44,420 nucleotides of DNA from Actinomycetota bacterium (GTDB taxonomy: Bacteria > Actinomycetota > Aquicultoria > Aquicultorales > Aquicultoraceae): the NCBI GenBank assembly GCA_014859275.1, contig JACUUO010000006.1, positions 1-44,420 of the forward strand, in the 5' to 3' direction. Shown one piece after another: positions 1 through 9,167 of the stretch. The position numbers and the translations under genes were made by a program. Each line of letters starts with the position of its first letter. Positions within the stretch are counted from its first letter, which is position 1. A model generated the notes under the pieces. It did not search any database. It worked only from the letters and a program-made list of their open reading frames with translations, and was not told where the DNA came from.

Positions 1-349
1 TGTATTGTCAATACCTGATTAAATAATTTATAGCTTTTACTGCTTTTTTATCAGGGCTAAAGCCCTGAGCTACAATTCTGTTCTTCTCTTCTGGCTCCTG
101 GCCCTGTCTTCTGTCTTCTGTCTTCTCCATCTAGACCCCCATTACAATTGGCCATTGGCTAATTCCCCTCATCTTCTACTCACACCCTGCAGCACCGCAG
201 CACCGGGTAACTGGATACCTATATCTTAGCTTATGTGCTATTCCTTAGGGCCGAGCCTGTCTCGGCCCCTACATCCTTCACATCCCCGAACCCTGGTCCC
301 TAGCCCCTGGCCCCTATTCACCAATTCACCCATTCACCGACTATTGGTC
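1..349. other. Intergenic region downstream of leuS, repeat-rich
   Basis: I see no supportable gene here. The stretch holds a short palindrome (51-74), C/T-rich low-complexity text, and at about 187-290 a fragment shared with other intergenic regions (a 'gggtaactggatacc' block, then 'gtgctattccttagggccg'). The same text recurs near 3226-3300, 36842-36938 and 40553-40590. It lies on the 3' side of leuS. No hairpin followed by a U-run was found to end leuS. Confidence 0.5.
51..74. repeat. Family A extragenic palindrome, single arm
   Basis: AGGGCTAAAGCCCT is a self-complementary core followed by GAGCTAC. It matches one arm of the larger two-armed elements at 7237-7346 and 39311-39380, so it is a partial copy of a dispersed palindromic repeat. 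Confidence 0.6.
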
Positions 350-2821
350 CTATTTAGCAACTATATTTACCAGTTTGCCAGGTACAACGAAAATATTTCT
401 TACATGTTTATCGCCTATGTTGGCGATTACTTTTTCCGATGCCAGGGCGGTGCGCCTCATATCTTCCTCTGAAATATCAGCGGCGACCGTAATTTTATCC
501 CTAACTTTACCGTTTACCTGAACAACTAGCGTTACCTCTTCTGCCTTTGCCAACTCTGGATCGTACTTAGGCCAAGCATGAAGGTGAATGCTTTTCTCCT
601 TGCCCAACCCCTCCCAAAGTTCTTCGGTGAGATGCGGGGCGAAGGGTGCGAGCAACAGAACAAGATTTTCAATTGCTTCCTTAATGACAGCAGGATTACG
701 ACCAGCCCCCTCACCGTACTTATACATCGCGTTTACCAGCTCCATGGTTGCGCTTATCGCGGTATTGAAGCTGAAGCGGGCTATATCACCGGTCACCCTT
801 TTTATCGTTTTGTGTACTATATAGCGCAGGTCTCGTTCCGCCGACCCCAGCTCGCCTGGAATTGCCGCCGTCGTACCTGCAACCAGTTGTTTGTTATCCT
901 CAACCAGCCTCCAGACGCGGTTTAAGAACCTATACGAGCCTTCAACTCCGCGATCGCTCCATTCCAGCTCCTTCTCCGGCGGAGAAGCGAACAGGATAAA
1001 GAGTCTTGCGGTATCTGCACCGTACATGTCGATAATGCTGACGGGGCTCACAACATTACCCTTAGATTTGGACATCGTCACGCCATCTTTTAGGACCATC
1101 CCTTGCGTGAGAAGGTTCTTGAACGGTTCAACACTGCTTACCATACCCATATCGTAGAGGACCTTTGTGAAAAACCTTGAGTACAGCAGGTGGAGCACGG
1201 CGTGCTCAATTCCGCCGATATATTGGTCTACCGGCATCCAGTAATCGACAGCCTCTTTTGTAAACGGAAGTTTATCCTCACGTGGGCTACAGTAGCGCAG
1301 GAAGTACCAGGATGAATCAACGAACGTATCCATAGTATCCGTCTCGCGCCTTGCAGGTTCATCGCATATAGGGCAGACCGTCTTAACAAACGATTCATGC
1401 TTGGCAAGCGGCGAGCCACCGAAACCGGTAATCCCTACATCCTCCGGGAGAATGACCGGGAGGTCCTCTTCTTTTACCGGCACTATACCACATGTCTCGC
1501 AGTAAACTACCGGTATTGGATTTCCCCAATAGCGCTGCCTTGAGATAAGCCAATCTCGCAGCCTGTAATTTACCGCCGCTTCTCCGACTCCCTTTTCTTC
1601 TAAGTACTCGGTAACCCTCTTCACGCCCTCGGTCTGGGGTGTGCCATCAAACGGGCCAGAATTGACCATAACGCCCTCACCCTCATACGCCTGGGCCATC
1701 ATATCTGGATTTAGCATTTCGCCAGATGGCTGTATTACAGCTCTAATCGGTAGGCCGTACTTCATCGCAAATTCAAAATCGCGTTGATCATGCGCTGGAA
1801 CCGCCATGACGGCGCCTGTCCCATACCCCATCATAATGTAATCGGCAAGGTAGACGGGAATTTCCTCACCGTTTACTGGATTTATCACATATACCCCGGT
1901 AAAGAAGCCGTTTTTCTCCTTTTCCGCAGAGATTCGATCAATCTCTGTCTCACCGGCGACCTTTTGCCTGAATTCTACTGCACCAGCCTCGTACTCCGTC
2001 CCTTTAATGAGCTCATTAACCATCGGATGTTCCGGAGCAAGCAGGAAGAACGTCGCTCCGAACAGTGTATCAGGCCTGGTGGTAAAGACAGTAATCTTCT
2101 TATCGCTACCCCTGATTTGGAAATCCACCAGAGCGCCCTCACTTCTGCCTATCCAATTGCGCTGCATTATGCGAACCCGCTCCGGCCAGCCATCCAATAG
2201 CTTTAGATCATCCAATAGCCTTTCGGTATAATCGGTAATCTTAAAGAACCACTGCTCAAGCTCCCTAATTTCCGCAACGGTGCCACAACGCCAGCACATG
2301 CCGGCCTCCACCTGCTCGTTGGCGAGAACCGTCTCACATCCCGGACACCAGTTCACATTGGCCTTTTTGCGGTAGGCAAGGCCGCGCTCATAAAACTTTA
2401 AGAACAGCCACTGGCCCCACTTGTAATAATCGGGACTGGCCGTTGTTATCTCGCGATCCCAATCATAGCTCAGGCCGAGCTGCTTCAGTTGGACCCGCAT
2501 ACTGTCTATGTTGCTATACGTCCATTCCTTGGGATGGATGCCCCTGGCAATCGCTGCATTCTCGGCAGGGAGACCGAAGGCATCATAACCGATGGGATGG
2601 AGAACATTGTACCCATTCATTCTGTTATATCGTGCGACAACATCCCCTATTGAGTAATTGCGAACATGGCCCATATGAAGCTCGCCTGATGGATACGGGA
2701 ACATCTCCAGTATGTATTTTTCGGGCTTCGATGGGTCCTCGAACGTGCGATAGATGTCCTGGTCTTCCCATCTCTTTTGCCATTTATTCTCGATTTCTTT
2801 GTGGTTATATCGCTCGGCCAT
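350..2821 (-). CDS. leuS: Leucyl-tRNA synthetase
   Basis: This is a class Ia aminoacyl-tRNA synthetase that charges tRNA-Leu with leucine in the cytoplasm. The 823-residue product has the usual bacterial length. It shows the HIGH-type motif as HMGHVRNY near residue 50, a zinc-binding region with two CxxC pairs (CPGC and CWRC, about residues 158-180), an editing (CP1) insertion with the [12 protein letters not shown] segment, and the KMSKS-type loop as TMSKS followed by KGN. The C-terminal anticodon-binding and leucine-specific regions are complete. The ATG follows a clear AGGAGG Shine-Dalgarno sequence at 2826-2831. The gene appears monocistronic, with long repeat-filled DNA on both sides. 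No T-box leader was recognised upstream. Confidence 0.97.
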   Translation of the reverse strand: MAERYNHKEIENKWQKRWEDQDIYRTFEDPSKPEKYILEMFPYPSGELHMGHVRNYSIGDVVARYNRMNGYNVLHPIGYDAFGLPAENAAIARGIHPKEWTYSNIDSMRVQLKQLGLSYDWDREITTASPDYYKWGQWLFLKFYERGLAYRKKANVNWCPGCETVLANEQVEAGMCWRCGTVAEIRELEQWFFKITDYTERLLDDLKLLDGWPERVRIMQRNWIGRSEGALVDFQIRGSDKKITVFTTRPDTLFGATFFLLAPEHPMVNELIKGTEYEAGAVEFRQKVAGETEIDRISAEKEKNGFFTGVYVINPVNGEEIPVYLADYIMMGYGTGAVMAVPAHDQRDFEFAMKYGLPIRAVIQPSGEMLNPDMMAQAYEGEGVMVNSGPFDGTPQTEGVKRVTEYLEEKGVGEAAVNYRLRDWLISRQRYWGNPIPVVYCETCGIVPVKEEDLPVILPEDVGITGFGGSPLAKHESFVKTVCPICDEPARRETDTMDTFVDSSWYFLRYCSPREDKLPFTKEAVDYWMPVDQYIGGIEHAVLHLLYSRFFTKVLYDMGMVSSVEPFKNLLTQGMVLKDGVTMSKSKGNVVSPVSIIDMYGADTARLFILFASPPEKELEWSDRGVEGSYRFLNRVWRLVEDNKQLVAGTTAAIPGELGSAERDLRYIVHKTIKRVTGDIARFSFNTAISATMELVNAMYKYGEGAGRNPAVIKEAIENLVLLLAPFAPHLTEELWEGLGKEKSIHLHAWPKYDPELAKAEEVTLVVQVNGKVRDKITVAADISEEDMRRTALASEKVIANIGDKHVRNIFVVPGKLVNIVAK

Positions 2822-2838
2822 TTAACCTCCTAAAAGCT

Positions 2839-2867
2839 AGGATATTTTTATGAAATAATATCGTCAA
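2839..2867 (-). promoter_or_regulatory. Candidate sigma-A promoter for leuS
   Basis: On the minus strand TTGACG (2862-2867) and TATCCT (2839-2844) are separated by 17 bases. Transcription would begin only about 10 bases before the start codon, leaving a very short leader that still includes the AGGAGG. The -10 box matches the consensus at four of six positions, so this is tentative. Confidence 0.35.
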
Positions 2868-3109
2868 AATATTGCCCGTTATACACAACATTCTTCATTT
2901 TAAAAGAAATTACGGATAAAAAGAATGGCATAAGAGTTAATATCAGAATATTAGTATTAGGGGACGTTGTTTCACTTGTTAACTTTCTTGCAGCGCAGCC
3001 TATTTTGATGTAGCTATCAGCGGTCAGCTATCAGCCGTCAGCATGTGGGTGTGAGGTGAGGGTATTCACCCTCGCCCTGCCCTCTCCCAGAGGGAGAGGG
3101 AGATAAAAT

Positions 3110-3335
3110 ACGCCCGATAAATCGGGCAATTACGGGCGGACACATCAGCCTATTACTGGCCTTCCTGGACTAAGAAAACTCACAGTTTCTGTTAGCCAGT
3201 ACCAGGGCAAAAGACAAGCTCTGCCACTTACAGTGCTGTAGCACTGGGTAACTAGATACCTACACCTTAGCTGTGTGCTATTTCTTAGGGCAAAAGACAA
3301 GCTCTGCCCCTACATATATGGATGATCATGGGAAT
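3110..3335. repeat. Family B/C composite dispersed repeat, copy 1
   Basis: The block starts with the palindrome CCCGATAAATCGGGC and its 'acgggcggacac' tail. It continues through 'ctaagaaaactcacag' and 'agccagtaccagggc', and ends with 'gacaagctctgcccctac' and 'atatatggatgatcatggg'. The same ordered text appears at 19697-19850 and, rearranged, at 40553-40745. It has no coding potential. It lies in the long gap between leuS and tRNA-Ala, which otherwise shows no gene. Confidence 0.7.
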
Positions 3336-3351
3336 ACTTATCATCCTTGAT

Positions 3352-3550
3352 CCACCAACTTATCATCCTTAAAGAGCCAAAGGCTCTCAATTTGTCTGAA
3401 GAGCCGTAAGACCCCCAAGTCGTCATCCTGAGCCGCAGTGAAACGGAGGCGAAGGATCTCAATCGTATTTTCTATATTTTAAGCATTAGAATGCCTTTGT
3501 ATTAACCAGCACTTTATTGGTAATATGCTACCTGATGGCATAATAATGAC
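3352..3550 (-). repeat. Family D dispersed repeat, copy 1 (inverted)
   Basis: Read on the minus strand, this block matches 28370-28634 and 44219-44390 almost word for word. Shared text includes 'gtcattattatgcc', 'aaggcattctaat', 'atagaaaatacgatt' and 'gatccttcgcctccgtttc'. The end towards 3352 also shares 'ggctctttaaggatga' with the second copy. The ends carry short complementary GTCAT/ATGAC sequences, as in miniature inverted-repeat elements, but no coding region is present. Confidence 0.75.
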
Positions 3551-3633
3551 TTGCGGCCCTATTGGGCCTCACCCTTCACTTATCTCCCACAATAATTCAA
3601 TCTACTCTCTACTATCTACTTTCTACTCTCTAG

Positions 3634-3664
3634 AAAAAAGACCGCCAAAAGGCGGTCTTTTTTT
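3634..3664 (-). terminator. Rho-independent terminator after tRNA-Ala
   Basis: GACCGCC and GGCGGTC form a stem with an AAAA loop, flanked by A-run and T-run extensions that also pair. It sits immediately downstream of the tRNA on the minus strand. The symmetric A/T flanks would let it work from either side. Confidence 0.88.
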
Positions 3665-3667
3665 CTG

Positions 3668-3739
3668 TGGAGCCAGAGGGATTTGAACCCTCGACCCCTT
3701 GGCTGCCAGCCAAGTGCTCTCCCGCTGAGCTATGGCCCC
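3668..3739 (-). tRNA. tRNA-Ala (anticodon GGC)
   Basis: The minus strand folds into a full cloverleaf. The acceptor GGGGCCA pairs with TGGCTCC (one G-T pair), the D-stem is GCTC/GAGC, the anticodon stem is CTTGG/CCAAG with loop CTGGCAG giving anticodon GGC, and the T-stem is GAGGG/CCCTC with loop TTCAAAT. The discriminator is A. The 3' CCA is not encoded, because CAG follows, so it must be added after transcription. The next 235 bases (3740-3975) show no gene. Confidence 0.95.
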
Positions 3740-3975
3740 ATCATTCTACTTGCTCATCGGTATTATAACGGTTACCGTCCATGCTGCCTAGTACGGGTCT
3801 CAGCAGCGGGTTCAGAAGCGAGTTCATACTTCTGACACCGGCTTATACGATCACTGGCTCTCTACCAGATAAAAATCAGCCACCCTTTCTCGTCAAAACT
3901 GATGTATAAATTATCCTTACATTATAGTAAGGATTTAGCGGGATAAAATCAACGGAAAGAACAAGGCCTGGTACC

Positions 3976-4326
3976 TTAACCTGTTTCTCCCCACTTCCGA
4001 TGGGGGGCATCGGCCCAGAGCCTCTCTAGTCGATAATATTCGCGTTGTTCCTGTGTGAAGACATGGATTACGACTGAACCATAATCAAGTAGAATCCAGC
4101 TTTTGTCTCTATCGCCCTCAAGTCCGATCTTCCTTACCTTAAGGCCGCGCAATCTCTCCTCAATACTATCCACAATCGTCTCAACCTGGCGATTCGTCTG
4201 CCCACTGCAGATTACGAAATAGTCAGTGATTATTGACACATTGCCAATATCAATTATTACTATATCGCTAGCCTGCTTACCGGCGGCGACTGAAGCTGCT
4301 ATCTCTACTATCTCCTTGGAGTCCAG
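3976..4326 (-). CDS. rsfS: Ribosomal silencing factor RsfS (CTG start)
   Basis: RsfS binds ribosomal protein uL14 on the large subunit and blocks subunit joining when nutrients are scarce. The 116-residue product matches the family: an N-terminal DSKEIVEIA segment, SDIVIIDIG, the ITDYFVICSG core, and a C-terminal SWILLDYGSVVIHVF strand-rich stretch. An ATA/GTG start inside the reading frame would cut off conserved residues. The only initiator that preserves them is CTG at 4324-4326, placed six bases after GAGGAGG, with an in-frame TAG just upstream of the ribosome-binding site. A non-AUG CTG start is therefore strongly implied. The gene is the last of the nadD-yqeK-LytR-like-rsfS group, 48 bases after its neighbour. 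Confidence 0.93.
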   Translation of the reverse strand: MDSKEIVEIAASVAAGKQASDIVIIDIGNVSIITDYFVICSGQTNRQVETIVDSIEERLRGLKVRKIGLEGDRDKSWILLDYGSVVIHVFTQEQREYYRLERLWADAPHRKWGETG

Positions 4327-4374
4327 CTTTGTCCTCCTCTAGTACTCCATCACACATCAGTTGACAGTAAGAAA

Positions 4375-5676
4375 TTAGAATTTATAATCCTTACCAATAA
4401 TTATGGCAATCTCGGCAAGGTCCGGGGCGGTCGCCTGGATTAATATATCCCCAACGCCGAGGATTTGCTTTACTGCCTTTGCTTTTTCTTTGAACTCTTC
4501 ATTATACACGATTATCCTCGTGTTCTTATAATCAAAATTATCGGCGTTCCTAATATCACTTACCATAAACCCCTTTGCATACAGTTTATTCGAAACATCT
4601 CTGCCAATCCCGGGCTGCCCGGAACCATTTAGAATTATTACCCTAACAACTTCGGCATTCGCTTCTCTTTTTATTCCCCATAATGCCTCGAGTAGACGAT
4701 TAACTTCTTCATTATCTGGTTGGCAATAAGGTTCTCCATTTATACTGATAAGTTTTACCGGTAATGAGATTATATTTACTTCTGCAGCGCTTATTCTTGT
4801 GATTTTTTTGCGGTAGGCCTCCTTCTCGGCAGCCAAGAAACCGGTCTCCACGGCCTTATTAAAAGCAATTTCAAAGCGGCGCTCGTTAACTAAATATTCA
4901 AAATCGCTATGATGCATTATAATATAGTTTTCGATCGGCACCTTGAGTAATCCCTCAACCGCCCTTTTGGTTGATTTTATACCCATGGTAAGTGAATCGC
5001 CAATCTGATCAAGCCCAAGATCAGGGGTACTTAAATAAGTCCTCTCAGGTATACTAACTGCTTGTATTGTACGGTTCTGAAAATTCAACTTGGCCAGCAA
5101 CAGACCTCTCGCTTTTTCACGTCCATCTACCCCCTCGGCCCCGACCACGAGCACATTAATGAGCGGCTTAATGACAAACGGCTCTTTCTTATCCTTGGTA
5201 TCTCTTTGCTCAGTTTTTACAGTTACCTTGCTACGATCTTCTCCAGGCTTTCCCTGTTCCGGTGCCGCAATCCGCAGTAAAACCAACGTAACAAGTAAGA
5301 CCACCACAACCGAGGCTAGAGAGGAGATCAAAATAAACTTGCGATCGCGTTGTTTGATTTTCTCAAACCATAAACGAGCTGCAGATGAAAGGCGAGCTAC
5401 TGGTGGCTTGATTTTCTTCAGCCACGGGCGAGCTACTGGTGATAACTGAGCTTCCGGTAACTCCTGTTTTTGTTCTTCTTGTGGTTCATTCTGTTCTTCT
5501 TTTTTAACTTCCGCGCGTGGCGACGAACTGGCGATCTGGGCATCCTTAAGCTGCTTTACTAACGCAGGGTCAACGGTAGCAAAGTGGTTCTTTACCTCAA
5601 CGCCCAATTCTTGAAGTCTATCCATAAGTTCAATACTGGATATGCCCATCTGCTTTGCCAGCTCATAAACTCTCAC
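4375..5676 (-). CDS. Membrane protein with IF2-N-like, LytR-CpsA-Psr-like and LytR_C domains
   Basis: The 433-residue product has an unusual layout. Residues 1-50 ([20 protein letters not shown] onward) resemble the small IF-2 N-terminal helical domain. A low-complexity E/Q/K linker follows, then one membrane segment at about 115-135 (rich in V and L). An extracellular region follows with a LytR-CpsA-Psr-like core ([10 protein letters not shown] at about 173, later [13 protein letters not shown]), and residues 340-433 form a LytR_C domain ([15 protein letters not shown]). The LCP core looks short and lacks several expected catalytic arginines, so wall-polymer transferase activity is doubtful. 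It starts with GTG, overlapping the stop of the mini-ORF at 5673-5741 by four bases. Members of this locus in Actinomycetota and Firmicutes often carry a LytR_C protein here. Confidence 0.8.
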   Translation of the reverse strand: MRVYELAKQMGISSIELMDRLQELGVEVKNHFATVDPALVKQLKDAQIASSSPRAEVKKEEQNEPQEEQKQELPEAQLSPVARPWLKKIKPPVARLSSAARLWFEKIKQRDRKFILISSLASVVVVLLVTLVLLRIAAPEQGKPGEDRSKVTVKTEQRDTKDKKEPFVIKPLINVLVVGAEGVDGREKARGLLLAKLNFQNRTIQAVSIPERTYLSTPDLGLDQIGDSLTMGIKSTKRAVEGLLKVPIENYIIMHHSDFEYLVNERRFEIAFNKAVETGFLAAEKEAYRKKITRISAAEVNIISLPVKLISINGEPYCQPDNEEVNRLLEALWGIKREANAEVVRVIILNGSGQPGIGRDVSNKLYAKGFMVSDIRNADNFDYKNTRIIVYNEEFKEKAKAVKQILGVGDILIQATAPDLAEIAIIIGKDYKF

Positions 5677-5741
5677 GATGGCTCACTCTGTTCTTCTTGC
5701 GATTCATTCTGTTCTTCTGATGGTTCGAAAATTTCATCCAT
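5673..5741 (-). CDS. Possible 22-residue acidic micro-ORF bridging yqeK and the LytR-like gene
   Basis: An ATG overlapping the yqeK stop (ATGGATGA) opens a frame encoding an acidic E/Q/S peptide that ends EEQSEPS. Its TGA overlaps the GTG start of the next gene as GTGA. Both junctions are the kind used for translational coupling, and the frame exactly fills the gap between the two genes. The peptide resembles the [11 protein letters not shown] linker inside the next protein, so it may be a duplicated piece of that linker. No separate ribosome-binding site is obvious. It could be a real coupling peptide or chance. Confidence 0.4.
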   Translation of the reverse strand: MDEIFEPSEEQNESQEEQSEPS

Positions 5742-6309
5742 TTTGCTTTAATACCAACCTATTCCATACCTCAATCGTTGTCGGGTGTATTAGTTTCCTA
5801 GCTCTAATAAGATGCATTAGCGAGTGTGCATATGCTTCCTTAAACACCTCATCCAGATCATCAAGCGCTATTCTTCTAAGTAAGTCAAGACCTTGATACA
5901 GCCTCCCGGGCTCTATCACATCTGCTACATAGATTATCTTATCAAACTTTCCCATAAATACCGATCCAATTGTATGATTCGCTATAGAGGCGATAATCTC
6001 CTTGTCTTTTACACACAATTCCGATTCGACTAGCCGAGCACCGATCTTAGCATGCAGAAGATATGGAAATGCTAACTCGACCGGATTTACCTCAATCCCA
6101 AATCTCTCTGCCTGAGAAACAAGCTCCTCATCGCTCATCGATTTTGCGTAATCATGCAGCAGCCCAGCAATATAGGCCTTCCCTTCATCTACACCGAAGG
6201 CACGCGCCATCCTTGCCGCAGTCCCCGCCGTTCTCAAGCTATGCTCATAATGCTCTGGTATCAGTCTATTCTTCAACTTTTCTTTAATCGATTCGATATC
6301 ATAACTCAC
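5734..6309 (-). CDS. yqeK: HD-domain Ap4A hydrolase-like protein YqeK
   Basis: YqeK proteins are HD-superfamily metal hydrolases that split diadenosine tetraphosphate symmetrically into two ADP. The 191-residue product shows the ordered metal ligands: EHSLRTA near residue 20, the HD pair in AGLLHDYAKSM near 52, HAKIGA near 86 and NHTIGS near 112. It is therefore likely active. It starts with GTG seven bases after the nadD stop, which suggests translational coupling. Pairing with nadD links dinucleotide turnover to NAD synthesis, a conserved arrangement. Confidence 0.93.
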   Translation of the reverse strand: MSYDIESIKEKLKNRLIPEHYEHSLRTAGTAARMARAFGVDEGKAYIAGLLHDYAKSMSDEELVSQAERFGIEVNPVELAFPYLLHAKIGARLVESELCVKDKEIIASIANHTIGSVFMGKFDKIIYVADVIEPGRLYQGLDLLRRIALDDLDEVFKEAYAHSLMHLIRARKLIHPTTIEVWNRLVLKQNG

Positions 6310-6316
6310 GGCCGGT

Positions 6317-6955
6317 TTAATCTTTCCAAAATCCAGATTTTTCGATATAACTTGCTACTCCCTCAGGTACTAGATACCTTATAGGCCTATTTTCCCTTAC
6401 TCGTCTTCTAATATCAGTCGATGATATAGCAAGGGCAGGTATTTCCATTATTGATACCTTAGGTTTTCCCTTTACTCTCCCTTTATCTTCGGGTAAAACA
6501 TGCAACTTCTTAAACTTTTCCAGGCTATAACCTGGACGTGTTGCAGCTATAAACTCAGTCAGCTCTACGAGTTTCTCCGCATTCCTCCACGTAAGAATCT
6601 CCCAGACAGCATCGGCACCAGTGATGAAGAAAAGCTTGACCTCTGGCCCGAATATTTCGTGTAATTCGAGCAATGTATCTATGGTGTACGAGGGCCCTTT
6701 GCGCTCGATCTCAAGCCTTGATACGAAAAAATCGGGGTTGGATGCGGTTGCAATTACAGTCAAGATATATCTCTCCTCGGGAGGGAGGATTTCTTTATCG
6801 GTTTTATGAGGGGGAACCCCAGCTGGCATGAAGATGACTTTGTCCAGGTTAAACTGGAAAAGCGCTTCCTCTGCAGTCACCAGATGACCATAGTGGATAG
6901 GATTAAATGTGCCGCCCATCACCCCCAGACGAGAACGCTTCTTTTCCTCCGGCAT
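6317..6955 (-). CDS. nadD: Nicotinate-nucleotide adenylyltransferase
   Basis: NadD transfers AMP from ATP to nicotinate mononucleotide to make deamido-NAD in the cytoplasm. The nucleotidyltransferase signature GGTFNPIHYGH lies near the N-terminus and ISSTDIRRRV near the C-terminus, with the adenylate-binding GADAVWEILTW in between. The frame is open 12 codons further upstream, but the ATG at 6955 follows AGAGGTGG and gives the normal 212-residue length, so I use it. It is the first gene of the operon with yqeK, the LytR-like gene and rsfS. The usual obgE and proBA neighbours upstream are absent here. Confidence 0.95.
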   Translation of the reverse strand: MPEEKKRSRLGVMGGTFNPIHYGHLVTAEEALFQFNLDKVIFMPAGVPPHKTDKEILPPEERYILTVIATASNPDFFVSRLEIERKGPSYTIDTLLELHEIFGPEVKLFFITGADAVWEILTWRNAEKLVELTEFIAATRPGYSLEKFKKLHVLPEDKGRVKGKPKVSIMEIPALAISSTDIRRRVRENRPIRYLVPEGVASYIEKSGFWKD

Positions 6956-7532
6956 CTCTCCACCTCTAGCGCAATACATTGCAAAACACACACCGCTTAA
7001 TGTTTTGTTTATCGCTCATTAATTATACCAGTAAAATGAGTTAAGAGTTACTATATTTAAGGGGCTACTTTCATCCCCTTTGATCAGGATTAGGGGGTGA
7101 ATAATAAGAATTGCAGTTGCTCGATTTATCGAGCGGAAAACATGCCCCATAAATTGGCAACCGTATTTTGGTTTTGTGCCTCAAAGACCTTGCATCTATA
7201 AAACAACAACTTAACAATCAGTGCTTTCACCAGATCGTAGCGCAGCCCTTTAGGGCTGCTACTGCGATGATATTTTAGTAGGGCTAAAGAGGTGCTACAG
7301 CTGTGGTATGCCGTAGTGTTTTAGCAGGGCTAAAGCCCTGCGCTACGGGGATGCGATGGGAAGAGGTATGACTCAAGCGAGTTGTAAAATCCCTGTGGCT
7401 AAAGATCGCCCCATAAATGGGGCAACTACGATCAGGTTAGAGCTAAAGATCGCCCGATAAATCTATTAGGCTAGAGTTCTATCCTACAGCCAAAGCTTCA
7501 TTATCGCTCTCGGCATGATCGCCTAAGGGTTA
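6956..7532. other. Intergenic region with palindromic repeats
   Basis: No credible gene is visible in these 577 bases. They hold the two-armed family A palindrome (7237-7346) and degenerate family B fragments around 7139 and 7405-7470 (for example 'gccccataaatggggc'). The region separates nadD from the glycosyltransferase gene, so it must contain the nadD operon promoter, but no box pair is convincing. Confidence 0.5.
7237..7346. repeat. Family A two-armed palindromic element, copy 1
   Basis: The left arm reads GTAGCGCAGCCC then TTTAGGGCTGCTAC. The right arm (7318-7346) reads TAGCAGGGCTAAAGCCCTG then CGCTAC. Each arm is internally self-complementary, and the outer ends pair with each other (GTAGCGCAG with CTGCGCTAC). 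A partial third arm lies between them near 7278-7300. The same architecture recurs at 39311-39380, which points to a mobile or amplified extragenic element. Confidence 0.7.
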
Positions 7533-8945
7533 TCAAGCCGCGGTTGTCCAGGGTTTTTCAAGTGCGAGCGCATGAACAAGATCATGCCTGCTGATAATAC
7601 CAATAAGTTGATCATTGCTCATAACCGGAACGCGTTTGACCCTGTTTCGGATAAGAATCGAGGCCACCCGGTGAACGGGATCTTTCTCGTTAACGGTTAT
7701 AACGTTCTTGGACATCAGCTCATTCACCTTATCGCCCGCCTTAGCCAGTATATCATCTTCGGTGACAATACCGACGAGCTTTCCGTCGGATACCACCGGC
7801 ACGCCGCTGATGTCATGCTCGGCGAGTACCTTTATCAGCTCTTCTCTTGATGTCCCGGGGCTTACGGTCACTACCTCGGCGGTCATCACATCTCGCGCAA
7901 TTACCGCCCTTACGGCGCCATAAAGCACGGTTTTGTAGGCTTCCTCATAGCCCTCAACCATCTTATCGACCGAGAAGTGATCCGCTATATACTGGCGGCA
8001 AGCGCTCGCATTGATTTCCGGGATACGGTTAACCGCATTGACCAGATCGTCTAAAGAATCACCTAAGAACCCGTTCACCCCATCCTTGATTATCTCAACC
8101 GCTGCACCCCTCCTTAAAGCTAGAACTGGGGTACCGGTCGCCATCGACTCGATCATAACCAGGCCGAAAGGCTCTTCCCATTGGCTTGTAAATAGGGTCG
8201 CATAGGCGTTTTTATATAGTTCGAGCTTTTGCTCCACCGTTATATCGCCCATTATTTCAACGTCTCCCTGCGAAAGAAGTGGTTTTACTGTCTTCCTAAA
8301 GTACTCTTTCTCATGGGCTTCAGTCATCTTTATCGCCATTTTTAGCTTGCGCTTTGTCCTGATAGCAATCCTTACCGCCAGATCAAGACCCTTCTCCCAG
8401 TTAGCCCTGCCAATAAAGAAAAGATAATCTTCTTTTTTATCGGAAAATGGTACACCGCCAAGATCGATTCCGTTATAAACAGTCTGGACAAAATTTATCC
8501 CTTCCTCACCATAGAGACGGCGCTGCGTATTGCTGATCGACACGAAATAATTCTGCTGCCCAAATGCGCTCATCCTACGGGACAACTCAGCACCCCATTC
8601 TGCAGGACCATGAAGCGTATATATTGTCTTTACGGGAAGCCACGTATTGTGATACATTGTGTGATCATGGATTACATCGGCCTTCTCCAAAAATGATCTA
8701 ACAAATGAATACTCCGAAAATGCACTCTGTAGCGGTGTGCCGTAACCTGGCCAATCCTGACCTATATGCTTTGGGGTTATCGGTACCAGCTGTGCCTTGG
8801 TACGAGAATCACCAGCTGCAAAAAGCAGCACATCATGCCCCCTATCTACTAATCCATCGGCCAGCTGGCTTACTACAAGCTCAGCTCCCCCATAGCCGGT
8901 GGGCGGTATGGGAAGCCAGGGTCCGGCAATCATAGCTATCTTCAT
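7533..8945 (-). CDS. GT4-type glycosyltransferase fused to a C-terminal CBS pair
   Basis: Residues 1-345 form a GT-B glycosyltransferase of family 4. The N-terminal PPTGYGGAELVV segment, a FIGRANWEKG linker and the nucleotide-sugar site EEPFGLVMIESMATGTPVLA (the E-x7-E pattern) are all present. From about residue 358 to the end there are two CBS domains (VIARDVMTAEVVTV, GVPVVSDGKLVGIVTEDDI, then ELMSKNVITV and RVPVMSNDQLIGIISRHDL). CBS pairs usually bind adenosine nucleotides and regulate an attached activity. Start: the ATG at 8945 follows AGGAGG; the frame is open 13 codons further but without a site. The sugar donor and acceptor are unknown. This looks like a single-gene unit with no obvious partner. 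Confidence 0.9.
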   Translation of the reverse strand: MKIAMIAGPWLPIPPTGYGGAELVVSQLADGLVDRGHDVLLFAAGDSRTKAQLVPITPKHIGQDWPGYGTPLQSAFSEYSFVRSFLEKADVIHDHTMYHNTWLPVKTIYTLHGPAEWGAELSRRMSAFGQQNYFVSISNTQRRLYGEEGINFVQTVYNGIDLGGVPFSDKKEDYLFFIGRANWEKGLDLAVRIAIRTKRKLKMAIKMTEAHEKEYFRKTVKPLLSQGDVEIMGDITVEQKLELYKNAYATLFTSQWEEPFGLVMIESMATGTPVLALRRGAAVEIIKDGVNGFLGDSLDDLVNAVNRIPEINASACRQYIADHFSVDKMVEGYEEAYKTVLYGAVRAVIARDVMTAEVVTVSPGTSREELIKVLAEHDISGVPVVSDGKLVGIVTEDDILAKAGDKVNELMSKNVITVNEKDPVHRVASILIRNRVKRVPVMSNDQLIGIISRHDLVHALALEKPWTTAA

Positions 8946-9167
8946 AATTCGCCTCCTAAAACTGAAATCTAAGCGACCCCGCACAGACGGAGTTTAACCC
9001 GGCTATTATCTAGTCAATAAATTGGATGGCTAGGCCAAGGTCTACCGCAGTATCCAGGTCTAGCTAAATTTTTATACCCTTTTGCTGAACTACAAAAACC
9101 GCTGGAGCAGTTATTTAAAATAGTGCAAACAGTTTGCGCCGAACCGTATTGTGGTATTTAAACTGCG

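Noticed and set aside
2822-3100. T-box leader upstream of leuS
   Set aside because: No conserved T-box sequence or antiterminator was visible.
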